64,000 bases of DNA. It comes from Cytophagales bacterium (lineage in GTDB: Bacteria; Bacteroidota; Bacteroidia; Cytophagales; Cyclobacteriaceae). The stretch lies in assembly GCA_025359125.1 (NCBI GenBank), contig JANYHI010000046.1, forward strand, positions 62,001 through 126,000. Reading direction: 5' to 3'. Under the pieces are notes generated by a model. The model was given only the letters and a program-made list of their open reading frames with translations. It was not told the origin of the DNA and did not search any database. The first letter of the stretch is position 1. Every line of letters starts with the position of its first letter. The position numbers were made by a program, and so were the translations under genes. Shown here one piece after another: positions 48,112 to 56,784 of the stretch.

Positions 48112-49631
48112 TAGATAGTTACTTCTTCAGAAGAACGAACGCGCAACGAAAGCAGCGCAGCTATCAACATACAAACACCCACAAATACAATAATGTAAAT
48201 GGTTTGTCCGCCAAAGGCTGTTTTTAATAAAAAACCAAGAACCGTGCTGGCGATAATCTGTGGGATCACAATGAAAAAATTAAAGACACCCATGTAATAT
48301 CCCATTTTTTCGGGAGGAAGCGAACCTGATAACATTGCATACGGAATAGAAAGAATACTAGCCCATGCAACGCCTACACCAACCATTGAGTACAGAAGCA
48401 TATCTGGATCTGAGATGAAGATAAATGAAATCAGTCCCAATCCACCGCATGTGAGTGCAATGAAGTGAGCAACTCTTCGGCTTGTGTATTTTGCGATAAT
48501 AGGAAGAAGAAGAGCAGCGAGTGCGGCAATTCCATTGTAAATCCCAAAAAGCAAACTTACCCAATCGGCTCCATCATTGTAAGCGGTAGACGAAGGCTCG
48601 TTGGTGTTGTAGATATAACTGGTTACCGCTGGCGTAGTATAAATCCACATAGAAAAAAGTGCAAACCACGAAAAAAATTGAACATAGGAAAGCTGCACCA
48701 TTGTTTTTGGCATAGTGTTAAAATCTTTTACAATGTGAACGAGGCCTAAATAAGATCTGCCTTGACGGATATATAACACGGCCAGTAAATGAACTAGACC
48801 AAAAATGGTGAGACCTGCGCCTAGCACATACAATTCTTTTTCAAGCTCGAGATAATTGATTATCCAAATGATTACTATGCCTAATAGCAATAGAAAGCCA
48901 CCCACCTTTTGAAGTTTAATTTTAGTACCTTCTTCATTATCAATTTTTCTTTTTTCTCGATTTTTCAAATTTGCATGATGCGGTTCTGGTGGATATTCTT
49001 TGGTCGTAAATACGGTCCACATAACAGCAGAGAATAGCATGAAGGCACCTATATAAAATGAATATTTTACCGAATCGGAAATCTGCCCCGGTTCAGGCGT
49101 ATTGTCAATGCCAATCCAATTGGTAAAAATGTAAGGCAAGAAGGAAGCTACGATGGCACCAATGCCTATAAAGAAACTCTGCATAGCAAAACCAGTAGTG
49201 CGCTGGCTAGGGGGTAGCATGTCGCCAACAAATGCTCGGAAGGGTTCCATGCTGATGTTGATCGATGCATCCATAATCCAAAGAACACCCACTGCCATCC
49301 AAAGCGCATACGCATTTGGCATTAAACAAAGCCCCAAAGATGCGAGCACAGCGCCAAGTGCAAAGTAAGGTCTTCTTCTTCCCCAAGTAGGATGCCAGGT
49401 GCGGTCGCTATAAAATCCTATGATGGGTTGAACAATTAATCCTGTGATAGGTGCGGCTGACCAAAATAGAGCAAGACTACTTGGTTCTGCCCCCAGTGTT
49501 TCAAAAATTCTGCTAGTGTTCGCGTTTTGCAATGCAAAGCCAAATTGAATGCCCAAAAAACCAAAGCTCATATTCCAAATTTGCCAGAAACTTAGTTGAG
49601 GTTTTATTGTAGGCGCGGGTGAAGTGGGCAT
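48111..49631 (-). CDS. MFS sugar transporter (SLC45/GPH-like)
   Basis: The 506-residue protein has about 12 membrane helices. Early motifs fit the sugar-cation symporter type: NMSFGFLGIQFGFALQNANTSRIFETLGA, QPIIGFYSDRTWHPTWGRRRPYF (the MFS A-motif region between helices 2 and 3) and MEPFRAFVGDMLPPSQRT. Bacteroidota members of this group usually sit next to alpha-glucosidases and are believed to import maltose-type oligosaccharides across the inner membrane. It is translationally coupled to the esterase gene and stands 147 bases from the GH31 gene; a possible LacI site lies about 85 bases upstream of its start. Confidence 0.9.
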   Translation of the reverse strand: MPTSPAPTIKPQLSFWQIWNMSFGFLGIQFGFALQNANTSRIFETLGAEPSSLALFWSAAPITGLIVQPIIGFYSDRTWHPTWGRRRPYFALGAVLASLGLCLMPNAYALWMAVGVLWIMDASINISMEPFRAFVGDMLPPSQRTTGFAMQSFFIGIGAIVASFLPYIFTNWIGIDNTPEPGQISDSVKYSFYIGAFMLFSAVMWTVFTTKEYPPEPHHANLKNREKRKIDNEEGTKIKLQKVGGFLLLLGIVIIWIINYLELEKELYVLGAGLTIFGLVHLLAVLYIRQGRSYLGLVHIVKDFNTMPKTMVQLSYVQFFSWFALFSMWIYTTPAVTSYIYNTNEPSSTAYNDGADWVSLLFGIYNGIAALAALLLPIIAKYTSRRVAHFIALTCGGLGLISFIFISDPDMLLYSMVGVGVAWASILSIPYAMLSGSLPPEKMGYYMGVFNFFIVIPQIIASTVLGFLLKTAFGGQTIYIIVFVGVCMLIAALLSLRVRSSEEVTI

Positions 49632-49712
49632 ATCGGAAGTAGTTAGTAGTTATTAATTATCTATTTAAACGAATGTGACTTTAAGGTAAGCGTTGTAAGC
49701 TGATTTTCAAAC

Positions 49713-49724
49713 AATATCGTTTTG
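49713..49724. promoter_or_regulatory. Weak candidate LacI-family operator upstream of the MFS-esterase operon
   Basis: AATATCGTTTTG shares the ATCGTTT core with the better sites at 52261-52272 and 53465-53476. It lies 82 bases upstream of the MFS start. Symmetry is imperfect. Confidence 0.3.
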
Positions 49725-49778
49725 TTCATTAATTTCTGACCCCAGCCTCATAAAATCAACTAAATGAAATTACTGACT

Positions 49779-52187
49779 TTACCAGGTACATATAATTTTA
49801 TTTTTTTGGTAGGCGGTGGTAATAAATGGCAAATTAATTTTTGGCCCCTCGGGAATAACGTTTACCGGATCGTAATTACTGATAGGATTTACAAAACGAT
49901 ATTCTGTATAATCAACTATTATTTTATTTCCATTTACTTCTACTTCGTTGAGGTTGTGGAATCCATGAAAATAGATAACTAACTTTTTGAATGATGAGTT
50001 AAATTTTCCTTTAGTTTCGTTAAGGATCAGTTCATTTTTTTGTGGAGTATAGCTCATAGTACGGCTCGAAAAAACTTCATTTTCATAATCAAACGATTCT
50101 CCATCGTCTTCATAAAACATAAAATCATTATCCGAATTTCCTTTATATAAATGAATTTCTAAAACTTCACCATCGTCTTTGGTGGTATTTCCAGCAGTTT
50201 TGCGCATTGGAATAATGGCTGAGCCTTTAACATAGACAGGCAATCTTTCTATTGGGCAATCTGTAATGATTTCTTGGTTGCCGGCATGTGAATGATCATT
50301 ATATAATTCAAACCAACTTCCTTCTGGTAAATACACTTTTAAAAGATCTTTATTACTCTCGGCAGGGGCAACTAAGATGGATGGACCAAACAAATATTGA
50401 TTGTGATATTGGTGATCATAAATTTTAGGATCAAAAGTATAATCAATCGCCAGGCTTCGGTTGATGGGCATTCCCGTTTTAGTCGCATCATAAAATAATG
50501 AATACAGGTAGGGCAATAATCTGTAACGCAGCTTCATGTAATTGCGTGATATCTCCTCCACTTTTTCTCCATACGACCATGGTTCGGAAGCCCGAGTATT
50601 AATCATAGTGTGCCCTCGGAAGAATGGAGAAAAGGCTCCAATGCTAAGCCATCGAGCAAACAATTTTTCATCGGCATTCCCAACAAATCCTCCAATGTCA
50701 TATCCTGTAAAAGCTAAACCAGATAAGCCCATGCTATTCACTAATCGAACGCCAGCCATCATATGCCCATCATAGGCCACGTTATCTCCTGTCCATACAG
50801 CAGCGTAGCGTTGGATGCCTGCAAAGCCTGAGCGGGTCAGATTGAATGGACGCTTCTTCATTAAATTTTTAGTGCCTTCATAGGTACTTCGTGCCATCAT
50901 CATCCCAAATAAATTTCTTCCTTCTCGCGTGGTACTTTTTCTGCCGTCAAAATCAAACTGCATTAAATCAGGCAACATGTTTCCCCAAGTGGCAATCTCA
51001 TTCATGTCGTTCCAAAATCCATCCACGCCAAGTGCAACATAATCTTTAAAGTGGTTTGCCCACCACTTTCGTGCAGCTTCATTGGTAAAATCTGGGAAGT
51101 GACACCAACCGGGCCATACTTGCCCTGTATAGTTTGTCCCATCAGGATATTTAATAAAGATTTCTTCTTTTATTCCCGAGTCGTAAGGCTCATAGCCGGG
51201 CTCTACTTTTATTCCTGGATCGCACATCACCACCACATGAAAGCCGAGTGCTTTCAGTTTTGCAATTAATCCTTTTGGGTCAGGAAAATGCTTTTTATCC
51301 CAGGTAAAGATTTTATATTCATCCATGTAGTGGATGTCGAGAACTATAGCGTCTCCAGGTAAATCTCGTTCGCGAAAATTTTCTGCAATGCGCAATACTT
51401 CTCTATCAGGATAATAACTATACCTACATTGCTGATAGCCAATACTCCACTTCGGTGGGAGAGGAGTTCTTCCAGTTAAATAAGTATAAGAATCAATGAT
51501 TTTAGCAACGGAGCTGCCAGCAATAAAATAGTATTTCATTTCGCCACTATCAGCAGAGAAACTGGAGAAGCGATTGTTAGAGGCGCCAAAATTAAATTGA
51601 CTTCTAAAACTATTATCGAAATAAATCCCATAAGTTTTTTGATGATGAACGCCAATATAAAACGGAATGGAACAATATAAAGGATCGGCATCGGGAGAAT
51701 ATGCATAGGCATCGGTATTCCAATTAATGTAGCCACGTCCTCGTTTGTCAAGCGGACCGTTTTTCTCACCTAGTCCCAGGAAACGCTCACCTTCTTGTAG
51801 TTTTTTGTAACAGTTTATTTGCTCGCCAATCCATTGCAATCCGAGACCTTTATCGTCTTCGTTTATAATAGTTCCGTCTAAATCTGAAATGGAGATGAAT
51901 GAACCTGATTTTGTAATGCTAATTCTTATGTAGGAAGTCTCTATCAACAACGAGTCATTATTTTCATTGATAATAAATTTTACTAACCGAGGAGTTCCAA
52001 CTACCGCATAGCTGAAATCTTCTTTTAAACTTGAGCGGGAGGCTAGTATTTGAACAATGCTTTCAGAATAGAGAGTAAGCCGTAGTACCCCGTGGGTGGT
52101 TTGAATTTCTAACCCGTTGTTATTTTGGTGATATGATTGGTAGTGACCAAGGCCAACACTAGCCGAGCGCGATTGAATTTCTTGCAT
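49779..52187 (-). CDS. GH31 alpha-glucosidase
   Basis: The 802-residue protein has the GH31 order of domains: an N-terminal beta-sandwich (to about 200), a (beta/alpha)8 catalytic barrel (about 220-570) and two C-terminal beta domains. The catalytic nucleophile is D394 in DGFWNDMNE and the acid/base is D468 in WTGDNVAYDGHM. Supporting motifs are PPKWSIGYQQCRYSYYPD, FRGHTMINTRASEPW and RLLPYLYSLFYDA. It removes alpha-linked glucose from maltooligosaccharides, or alpha-xylose in some relatives. No signal peptide is visible, so it is probably cytoplasmic, acting on sugar brought in by the MFS permease. Candidate operator and lacI terminator sequences lie immediately upstream. Confidence 0.94.
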   Translation of the reverse strand: MQEIQSRSASVGLGHYQSYHQNNNGLEIQTTHGVLRLTLYSESIVQILASRSSLKEDFSYAVVGTPRLVKFIINENNDSLLIETSYIRISITKSGSFISISDLDGTIINEDDKGLGLQWIGEQINCYKKLQEGERFLGLGEKNGPLDKRGRGYINWNTDAYAYSPDADPLYCSIPFYIGVHHQKTYGIYFDNSFRSQFNFGASNNRFSSFSADSGEMKYYFIAGSSVAKIIDSYTYLTGRTPLPPKWSIGYQQCRYSYYPDREVLRIAENFRERDLPGDAIVLDIHYMDEYKIFTWDKKHFPDPKGLIAKLKALGFHVVVMCDPGIKVEPGYEPYDSGIKEEIFIKYPDGTNYTGQVWPGWCHFPDFTNEAARKWWANHFKDYVALGVDGFWNDMNEIATWGNMLPDLMQFDFDGRKSTTREGRNLFGMMMARSTYEGTKNLMKKRPFNLTRSGFAGIQRYAAVWTGDNVAYDGHMMAGVRLVNSMGLSGLAFTGYDIGGFVGNADEKLFARWLSIGAFSPFFRGHTMINTRASEPWSYGEKVEEISRNYMKLRYRLLPYLYSLFYDATKTGMPINRSLAIDYTFDPKIYDHQYHNQYLFGPSILVAPAESNKDLLKVYLPEGSWFELYNDHSHAGNQEIITDCPIERLPVYVKGSAIIPMRKTAGNTTKDDGEVLEIHLYKGNSDNDFMFYEDDGESFDYENEVFSSRTMSYTPQKNELILNETKGKFNSSFKKLVIYFHGFHNLNEVEVNGNKIIVDYTEYRFVNPISNYDPVNVIPEGPKINLPFITTAYQKNKIICTW

Positions 52188-52210
52188 AGAAGTTTAGAAT
52201 AAGTTCTGTA

Positions 52211-52248
52211 ATAAAAAAAAAGAGGCTCGTTAATCCTAACGAACCTCT
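52211..52248 (-). terminator. Rho-independent terminator of the lacI gene
   Basis: On the minus strand GAGG-x-TCGTTA pairs with TAACGA-x-CCTC (one mismatch) around a 4-base loop and is followed by a run of nine T. It separates the regulator transcript from GH31. Confidence 0.85.
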
Positions 52249-52260
52249 CATCTAAATTCA

Positions 52261-52272
52261 GAAAACGATTGC
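52261..52272. promoter_or_regulatory. Candidate LacI-family operator upstream of GH31
   Basis: GAAAACGATTGC matches the reverse complement of the susC-upstream site (GCAAACGATTGC) at 11 of 12 positions. It lies 74 bases upstream of the GH31 start, next to the lacI stop codon. Confidence 0.45.
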
Positions 52273-52273
52273 G

Positions 52274-53323
52274 TTACTTTTTTCTGGTTTGTTTTTTTAA
52301 GGAAGACTCTCTAATCACCAATTTTGTTTTCAGCACTTTTATTTCCTCTACAGGTTCGTATTCATCTTTTTCTTTCATGTCAATTTGTTTGATTAGCAAT
52401 CTCGCTGCCTCCTGCCCCATCTCAAAGCCTGGCTGGTCAATAGTAGACAAAGAGGGCTCCATTAATCCTCCAAAAAACCAGTTGCTGAATCCCACAATAG
52501 CAATATCCTGCGGAATCTTAAGGCCTTTTTCTTTTATTGCCATCATCGCCCCCATTGCCATGGGATCATTATTAGCGAAAATAGCATCTACTTTTATTTT
52601 AGAAGCCAATAGTTTTTCAGTTACCGACTTACCTTCTTCAAAAGTCCCAGAATCACAAGCAAAAATAAGCTCTTCGCGCACTTCCATCTTATTCTCTTTC
52701 AAGGCGTCTTTATATCCTCTCAATCTATCGATGCTTATTATTAAATTGGGGGCACCCACCAAGTGCGCAATACTTTTGCACCCTTGTTCAATTAAGTGAT
52801 TAACCGCCTCTTTCGCTCCGGCATAATCATCTACTATTACTTTGCTAGAGGTTGGGCTGTGGTACATCCTGTCGTAGAATACAATCGGAACGCCCTTAGA
52901 GATAATGGATTCAACGTGATCAAAATTGGTTGTTTCCCTCGAGAGGGATAACAGCATTCCATCAACTCTGCTATTAAAAAGTGTTTTTACGTGTGCTACC
53001 TCTCTCACATAAGACTCATTTGATTGAGCCAGAATAACATTGTAGCCAGCCTGGTAGGCAACATCTTCAATTCCGCTTATTATAGTTGAAAAGAAGAAGT
53101 GTACAACTTCGGGAATAATTACTCCAATTGTATTCGTTTTTTTTTGGCGGAGGTTAAGAGCTACTATGTTTGGTTGATAATTTAGCTTCTCAGCAAGGGC
53201 ATTGACCGCCTTTTTAGTATCAACACTAATATCCGGATGATCTTTTAATGCTCTTGAAACGGTAGAGGGAGAAATATTCAGCTCTCTTGCAATATCCTTT
53301 ATGGTTACTTGATTGAATTTCAT
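52274..53323 (-). CDS. LacI family transcriptional regulator
   Basis: The 349-residue protein starts with the LacI helix-turn-helix (VTIKDIARELNISPSTVSRA) and hinge helix (VNALAEKLNYQPN), followed by a periplasmic-binding-protein-like ligand domain (TIGVIIPEVVHFFFSTIISGIEDVA, GVPIVFYDRM, DAIFANNDPMAMGAMMAIKEKG, ALTTIDQPG-like LSTIDQPGFEMG). It should bind a palindromic operator with a central CG and respond to a sugar or sugar phosphate. Its position between GH31 and the divergent susC suggests that it controls both and the MFS operon; candidate operators support this. The short tail KKQTRKK is basic. Confidence 0.94.
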   Translation of the reverse strand: MKFNQVTIKDIARELNISPSTVSRALKDHPDISVDTKKAVNALAEKLNYQPNIVALNLRQKKTNTIGVIIPEVVHFFFSTIISGIEDVAYQAGYNVILAQSNESYVREVAHVKTLFNSRVDGMLLSLSRETTNFDHVESIISKGVPIVFYDRMYHSPTSSKVIVDDYAGAKEAVNHLIEQGCKSIAHLVGAPNLIISIDRLRGYKDALKENKMEVREELIFACDSGTFEEGKSVTEKLLASKIKVDAIFANNDPMAMGAMMAIKEKGLKIPQDIAIVGFSNWFFGGLMEPSLSTIDQPGFEMGQEAARLLIKQIDMKEKDEYEPVEEIKVLKTKLVIRESSLKKQTRKK

Positions 53324-53614
53324 CTAGCTTTAAAACAGGTTTACTTTAGTTTAAAGGTAATCATATTCGCCAATTATTAAATAGGCGTGTTTCATTAGCA
53401 ACCAGTAGGTTTTCTCCCACCAAACCCTCCATAAAATATTTTAAAGAGTTGTCCTTAAAAATTTGCAATCGTTTGCGCAACCGTTACCGAAAAAAATATA
53501 GCGTATTTCTCTGTTCTGGTATTGTTTTACGGTTAACATATGATTAACATTGAATAGGATTAATGATTTGTTTCATTGTCCGAGTTAAACTTTTAAACCC
53601 TAAATCAATAAAGT
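53324..53614. other. Divergent control region between lacI and susC
   Basis: This 291-base gap contains the candidate operator at 53463-53480 and the promoters of both genes. No convincing TAnnTTTG box is seen for susC; no reading frame is present. Confidence 0.6.
53463..53480. promoter_or_regulatory. Candidate LacI-family operator upstream of susC
   Basis: GCAATCGTTTGC (53465-53476) is a near-perfect 12-base palindrome (5 of 6 pairs) with the central CG typical of LacI-type operators, and it is followed by GCAA. It lies about 135 bases before the susC start. Confidence 0.5.
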
Positions 53615-56600
53615 ATGACCAAATTGTATCTGTTTGTTCGCAGGTACCTTACAGTGGTTCTGATGTGTGCAGCCTTGGTAGGTTTCGCACAAGAAAGATC
53701 CGTGTCAGGTAAAGTAACATCATCTGATGATGGCTCGGGAATTCCGGGCGTAAATATTTTGGAGAAAGGAACTACTAATGGAACTGTTTCGGATGCCGAT
53801 GGTAACTTTACCATTTCCGTAGGTGCCAGTTCAACTCTTGTTTTTTCTTTCATTGGTTTTGCCACTCAAGAGGTAACAGTAGGTTCCCAATCGTCATTAA
53901 ACGTATCTCTCAAATCTGACGTAACCGCATTGTCTGAGGTGGTGGTTATCGGTTATGGAACTGTAAAGGTTAATGATGCGACTGGTGCCGTGGCTGCTGT
54001 AAGATCTGAGGATTTTAACGGTGGGATAATTTCTTCGCCAGAACAGTTAATTCAAGGTAAAACTGCGGGCGTACAAATTACTAGTACTAGTGGTGCGCCT
54101 GGTGCTGGGGTTAATTTAAGAATAAGAGGAACATCTTCTATACGTTCTAATAATAACCCTTTATTTGTAGTAGATGGAGTTCCTTTAGCTGGCGGTGGAA
54201 ATCCTGGACCAGCAGATGTAGGGTTTGGTTCAAATCAAGATACAAATCCTTTGAACTTTTTGAATCCTAATGACATCGAAAGTATGAATATTTTGAAGGA
54301 TGCATCTGCAACTGCTATTTATGGCTCTCGTGGTGCTAATGGGGTGGTTTTAATCACTACTAAAACAGGTAAAGGTAAAAAGGGTTCTTTCGAATTTGCG
54401 TCTAGCGTAAGTATTTCCTCTCCTGCTAAGAAGTATGATTTACTAACTGCGCCTCAATTTCTTGATGGTGTAACTCAATTTGGAGGTGACAGAGTTGCTC
54501 AAAATTTTGGTGCTCAAACAGATTGGCAAGATTATATCACCAGAACTGCTGTTTCTAACAAACAAAACCTTTCATATTCAAAAAGCTTTAAAACGGGGGC
54601 TATCAGAGTTTCAGGAGGATATGAGGATCAGGTGGGTATAATTAAGAATTCATCTATGCAAAGATTGACAGGGAGAGTAAATGGAAACAAATCATTTTTG
54701 GATAATAAGCTAAAACTTGATCTTTCATTGACGTTTTCTAATGTTAAGCGGGAAGATCCGGCAATTAGTGGTGGAGCGGGTTTCCAAGGTGACCTCTTAG
54801 GAGCAGCATACTCTGCAAACCCTACTTGGCCAACAGATCCTGACTTCAAAACTGGCGGACAAAGAAGTCCTGCTAATATGTTAGCGTATTACAGGAGTAC
54901 TGGTTCAAATAATAGATTACTAAGTAATTTATCTGCAACTTATAAGCTTACCGATAATTTATCTGCTAAGGCTACATATGGTCTTGATTTAGCAACAGCT
55001 GAAACTTATACATTAGCTTCTGGAAAGACAGTCAACGGTGGTAACGGAGTAAATGGTTATGGATCAGGCCAGTATAATCAAAATAAAACAATTAACAATC
55101 TACTTGAGTTAACGCTAAATTATAATAAGACTGTTGGGAATGTGCAAATTGATGCAGTAGGAGGATATTCAGTTCAGAGTTTCCAAAACAAATATTTCTG
55201 GGCTAGTGGAAAGGGCTTCACAGACTTTGTAAATTTTGATAACATGCAAACTGAGCTCAAGAATTCATATGAGGCTGGTAATGCTGCTGCTCTAGGAAAT
55301 TTTTCAGGGACAGTAAATAACTGGGGAATTTCCAGTGATATTAGAAATGGATCCCAAACTACTGGTGGTTTTGTTAGTGGCTTTGATGCAGGGGCTGGAA
55401 CTTTTACTCAAAAATACTTTGCAAGACCAGCTGGCGTAACCATGAAAGGAATTGGGGCAAATTTCTACGATAACACTGATTACCTACAGTCTTATTTTGG
55501 TAGAACTAATATTACCATAGCAAGCAGATTTTTAATCACAGCAACGCTGAGGATTGATGGTTCTTCTAAGTTTGGAACAAATAACAGATACGGAGTTTTC
55601 CCTTCAGGAGCATTCGCTTGGAAACTTCATGAAGAAGATTTTATGCCTGAATTGTTTAGCACATTCAAATTCAGAGCGGGCTATGGTATTGTAGGTAACC
55701 AAGATGGTTTAGGTTATGGAGAATACGTTAGAAGAGATCGATATTCTGATGTAGGAGTTGGTGATAACCGCGAGATTGTGGTACCAGGAGTAGCAACACA
55801 AGGCTCTGTAAACCCAACACTAAAGTGGGAACAAACTAAACAATTTAGTGCGGGAATTGATTTTGGTATATTTGGTGATAAGTTAAGCGGTAGTTTTGAC
55901 TACTATGTTAAAAATACTACCGACTTATTGCTAAAAGCTAATGCCGCGCAACCAGCTGTAGCAACTCAAATATTTACTAACCTTAATGCAACCGTTGAAA
56001 ATAAAGGTTGGGAATTTGCACTCAGCTATTCAGCAATAGATAAAGCAGATGCGTCTTTGAGTTTCACTGGAAATATTTCTCACAACGAAAATATGTTGAA
56101 GGACTTTGCAGGAGCATTGGATGCAGGCACTATCAGAGGGCAGGGATTATCGCTTGCCTATGCTCAACGGTTAGCAGGGGGATACCCCTTATTCTCTTAC
56201 CACCTTCGCGAGTTTAAAGGTTTTGACGCGACTGGTCAGCCTATAGGTGATAACCAAACTTTCGTTGGAAAGAGTGCACTACCTACTTGGAATATGGGAT
56301 TTTCTGTAAATGCTCGTTATAAGTCGTTTGATCTAGCTACCTACTTTACTGGCCAGTTTGGTCAATATATTTATAATAATACTGCGAATGCATTTTTTAC
56401 AGCTGGTTCTATTAATAACGCTCGAAACGTAACTCGCAATGTACTTACTGCAGGAGAAGCTGGTTCAGCGGAGGCAGCTGTTTCTACAAGGTTTTTAGAG
56501 AAAGGAGATTTTGTAAGAATGCAGAATTTTACCCTCGGCTATAATGTGCCATTGAAGGATAAGAAATACGTAAAAAAATTAAGGTTTTATCTTAATGGCC

Positions 56601-56761
56601 AAAACTTATTTGTTATCACTAGTTACACAGGCTTAGATCCAGAGGTAAGTAGTAGCCCCGCTGCTTTTGATTTGTTAAACGGGTTACCAACAGCGGGTAT
56701 TGATTATGCATCGTATCCTAGGCCTCGTACTTTCACTATAGGATTAAATGCTACTTTTTAA
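53615..56761 (+). CDS. SusC/RagA family TonB-dependent glycan transporter
   Basis: The 1048-residue protein has a signal peptide (about 1-25, ending VGFAQ) and an N-terminal CarboxypepD-regulatory-like domain (RSVSGKVTSSDDGSGIPGVNILEKG, about 28-110). The TonB-box region is ALSEVVVIGYGT, followed by the plug domain (VQITSTSGAPGAGVNLRIRGT, NPLFVVDGVPL, LKDASATAIYGSRGANGVVLITTK), and a long barrel ends in RPRTFTIGLNATF with a terminal Phe. This is the complete SusC architecture. It imports oligosaccharides across the outer membrane with energy from TonB, in complex with the SusD lipoprotein encoded 23 bases downstream. A LacI operator candidate lies upstream. Confidence 0.97.
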   Translation: MTKLYLFVRRYLTVVLMCAALVGFAQERSVSGKVTSSDDGSGIPGVNILEKGTTNGTVSDADGNFTISVGASSTLVFSFIGFATQEVTVGSQSSLNVSLKSDVTALSEVVVIGYGTVKVNDATGAVAAVRSEDFNGGIISSPEQLIQGKTAGVQITSTSGAPGAGVNLRIRGTSSIRSNNNPLFVVDGVPLAGGGNPGPADVGFGSNQDTNPLNFLNPNDIESMNILKDASATAIYGSRGANGVVLITTKTGKGKKGSFEFASSVSISSPAKKYDLLTAPQFLDGVTQFGGDRVAQNFGAQTDWQDYITRTAVSNKQNLSYSKSFKTGAIRVSGGYEDQVGIIKNSSMQRLTGRVNGNKSFLDNKLKLDLSLTFSNVKREDPAISGGAGFQGDLLGAAYSANPTWPTDPDFKTGGQRSPANMLAYYRSTGSNNRLLSNLSATYKLTDNLSAKATYGLDLATAETYTLASGKTVNGGNGVNGYGSGQYNQNKTINNLLELTLNYNKTVGNVQIDAVGGYSVQSFQNKYFWASGKGFTDFVNFDNMQTELKNSYEAGNAAALGNFSGTVNNWGISSDIRNGSQTTGGFVSGFDAGAGTFTQKYFARPAGVTMKGIGANFYDNTDYLQSYFGRTNITIASRFLITATLRIDGSSKFGTNNRYGVFPSGAFAWKLHEEDFMPELFSTFKFRAGYGIVGNQDGLGYGEYVRRDRYSDVGVGDNREIVVPGVATQGSVNPTLKWEQTKQFSAGIDFGIFGDKLSGSFDYYVKNTTDLLLKANAAQPAVATQIFTNLNATVENKGWEFALSYSAIDKADASLSFTGNISHNENMLKDFAGALDAGTIRGQGLSLAYAQRLAGGYPLFSYHLREFKGFDATGQPIGDNQTFVGKSALPTWNMGFSVNARYKSFDLATYFTGQFGQYIYNNTANAFFTAGSINNARNVTRNVLTAGEAGSAEAAVSTRFLEKGDFVRMQNFTLGYNVPLKDKKYVKKLRFYLNGQNLFVITSYTGLDPEVSSSPAAFDLLNGLPTAGIDYASYPRPRTFTIGLNATF

Positions 56762-56784
56762 TAGAAGTTTAATCGATAAAAATT

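Noticed and set aside
49764-49982. 72-codon plus-strand frame at the 3' end of GH31
   Set aside because: It is almost entirely antisense to the GH31 C-terminal beta domain.
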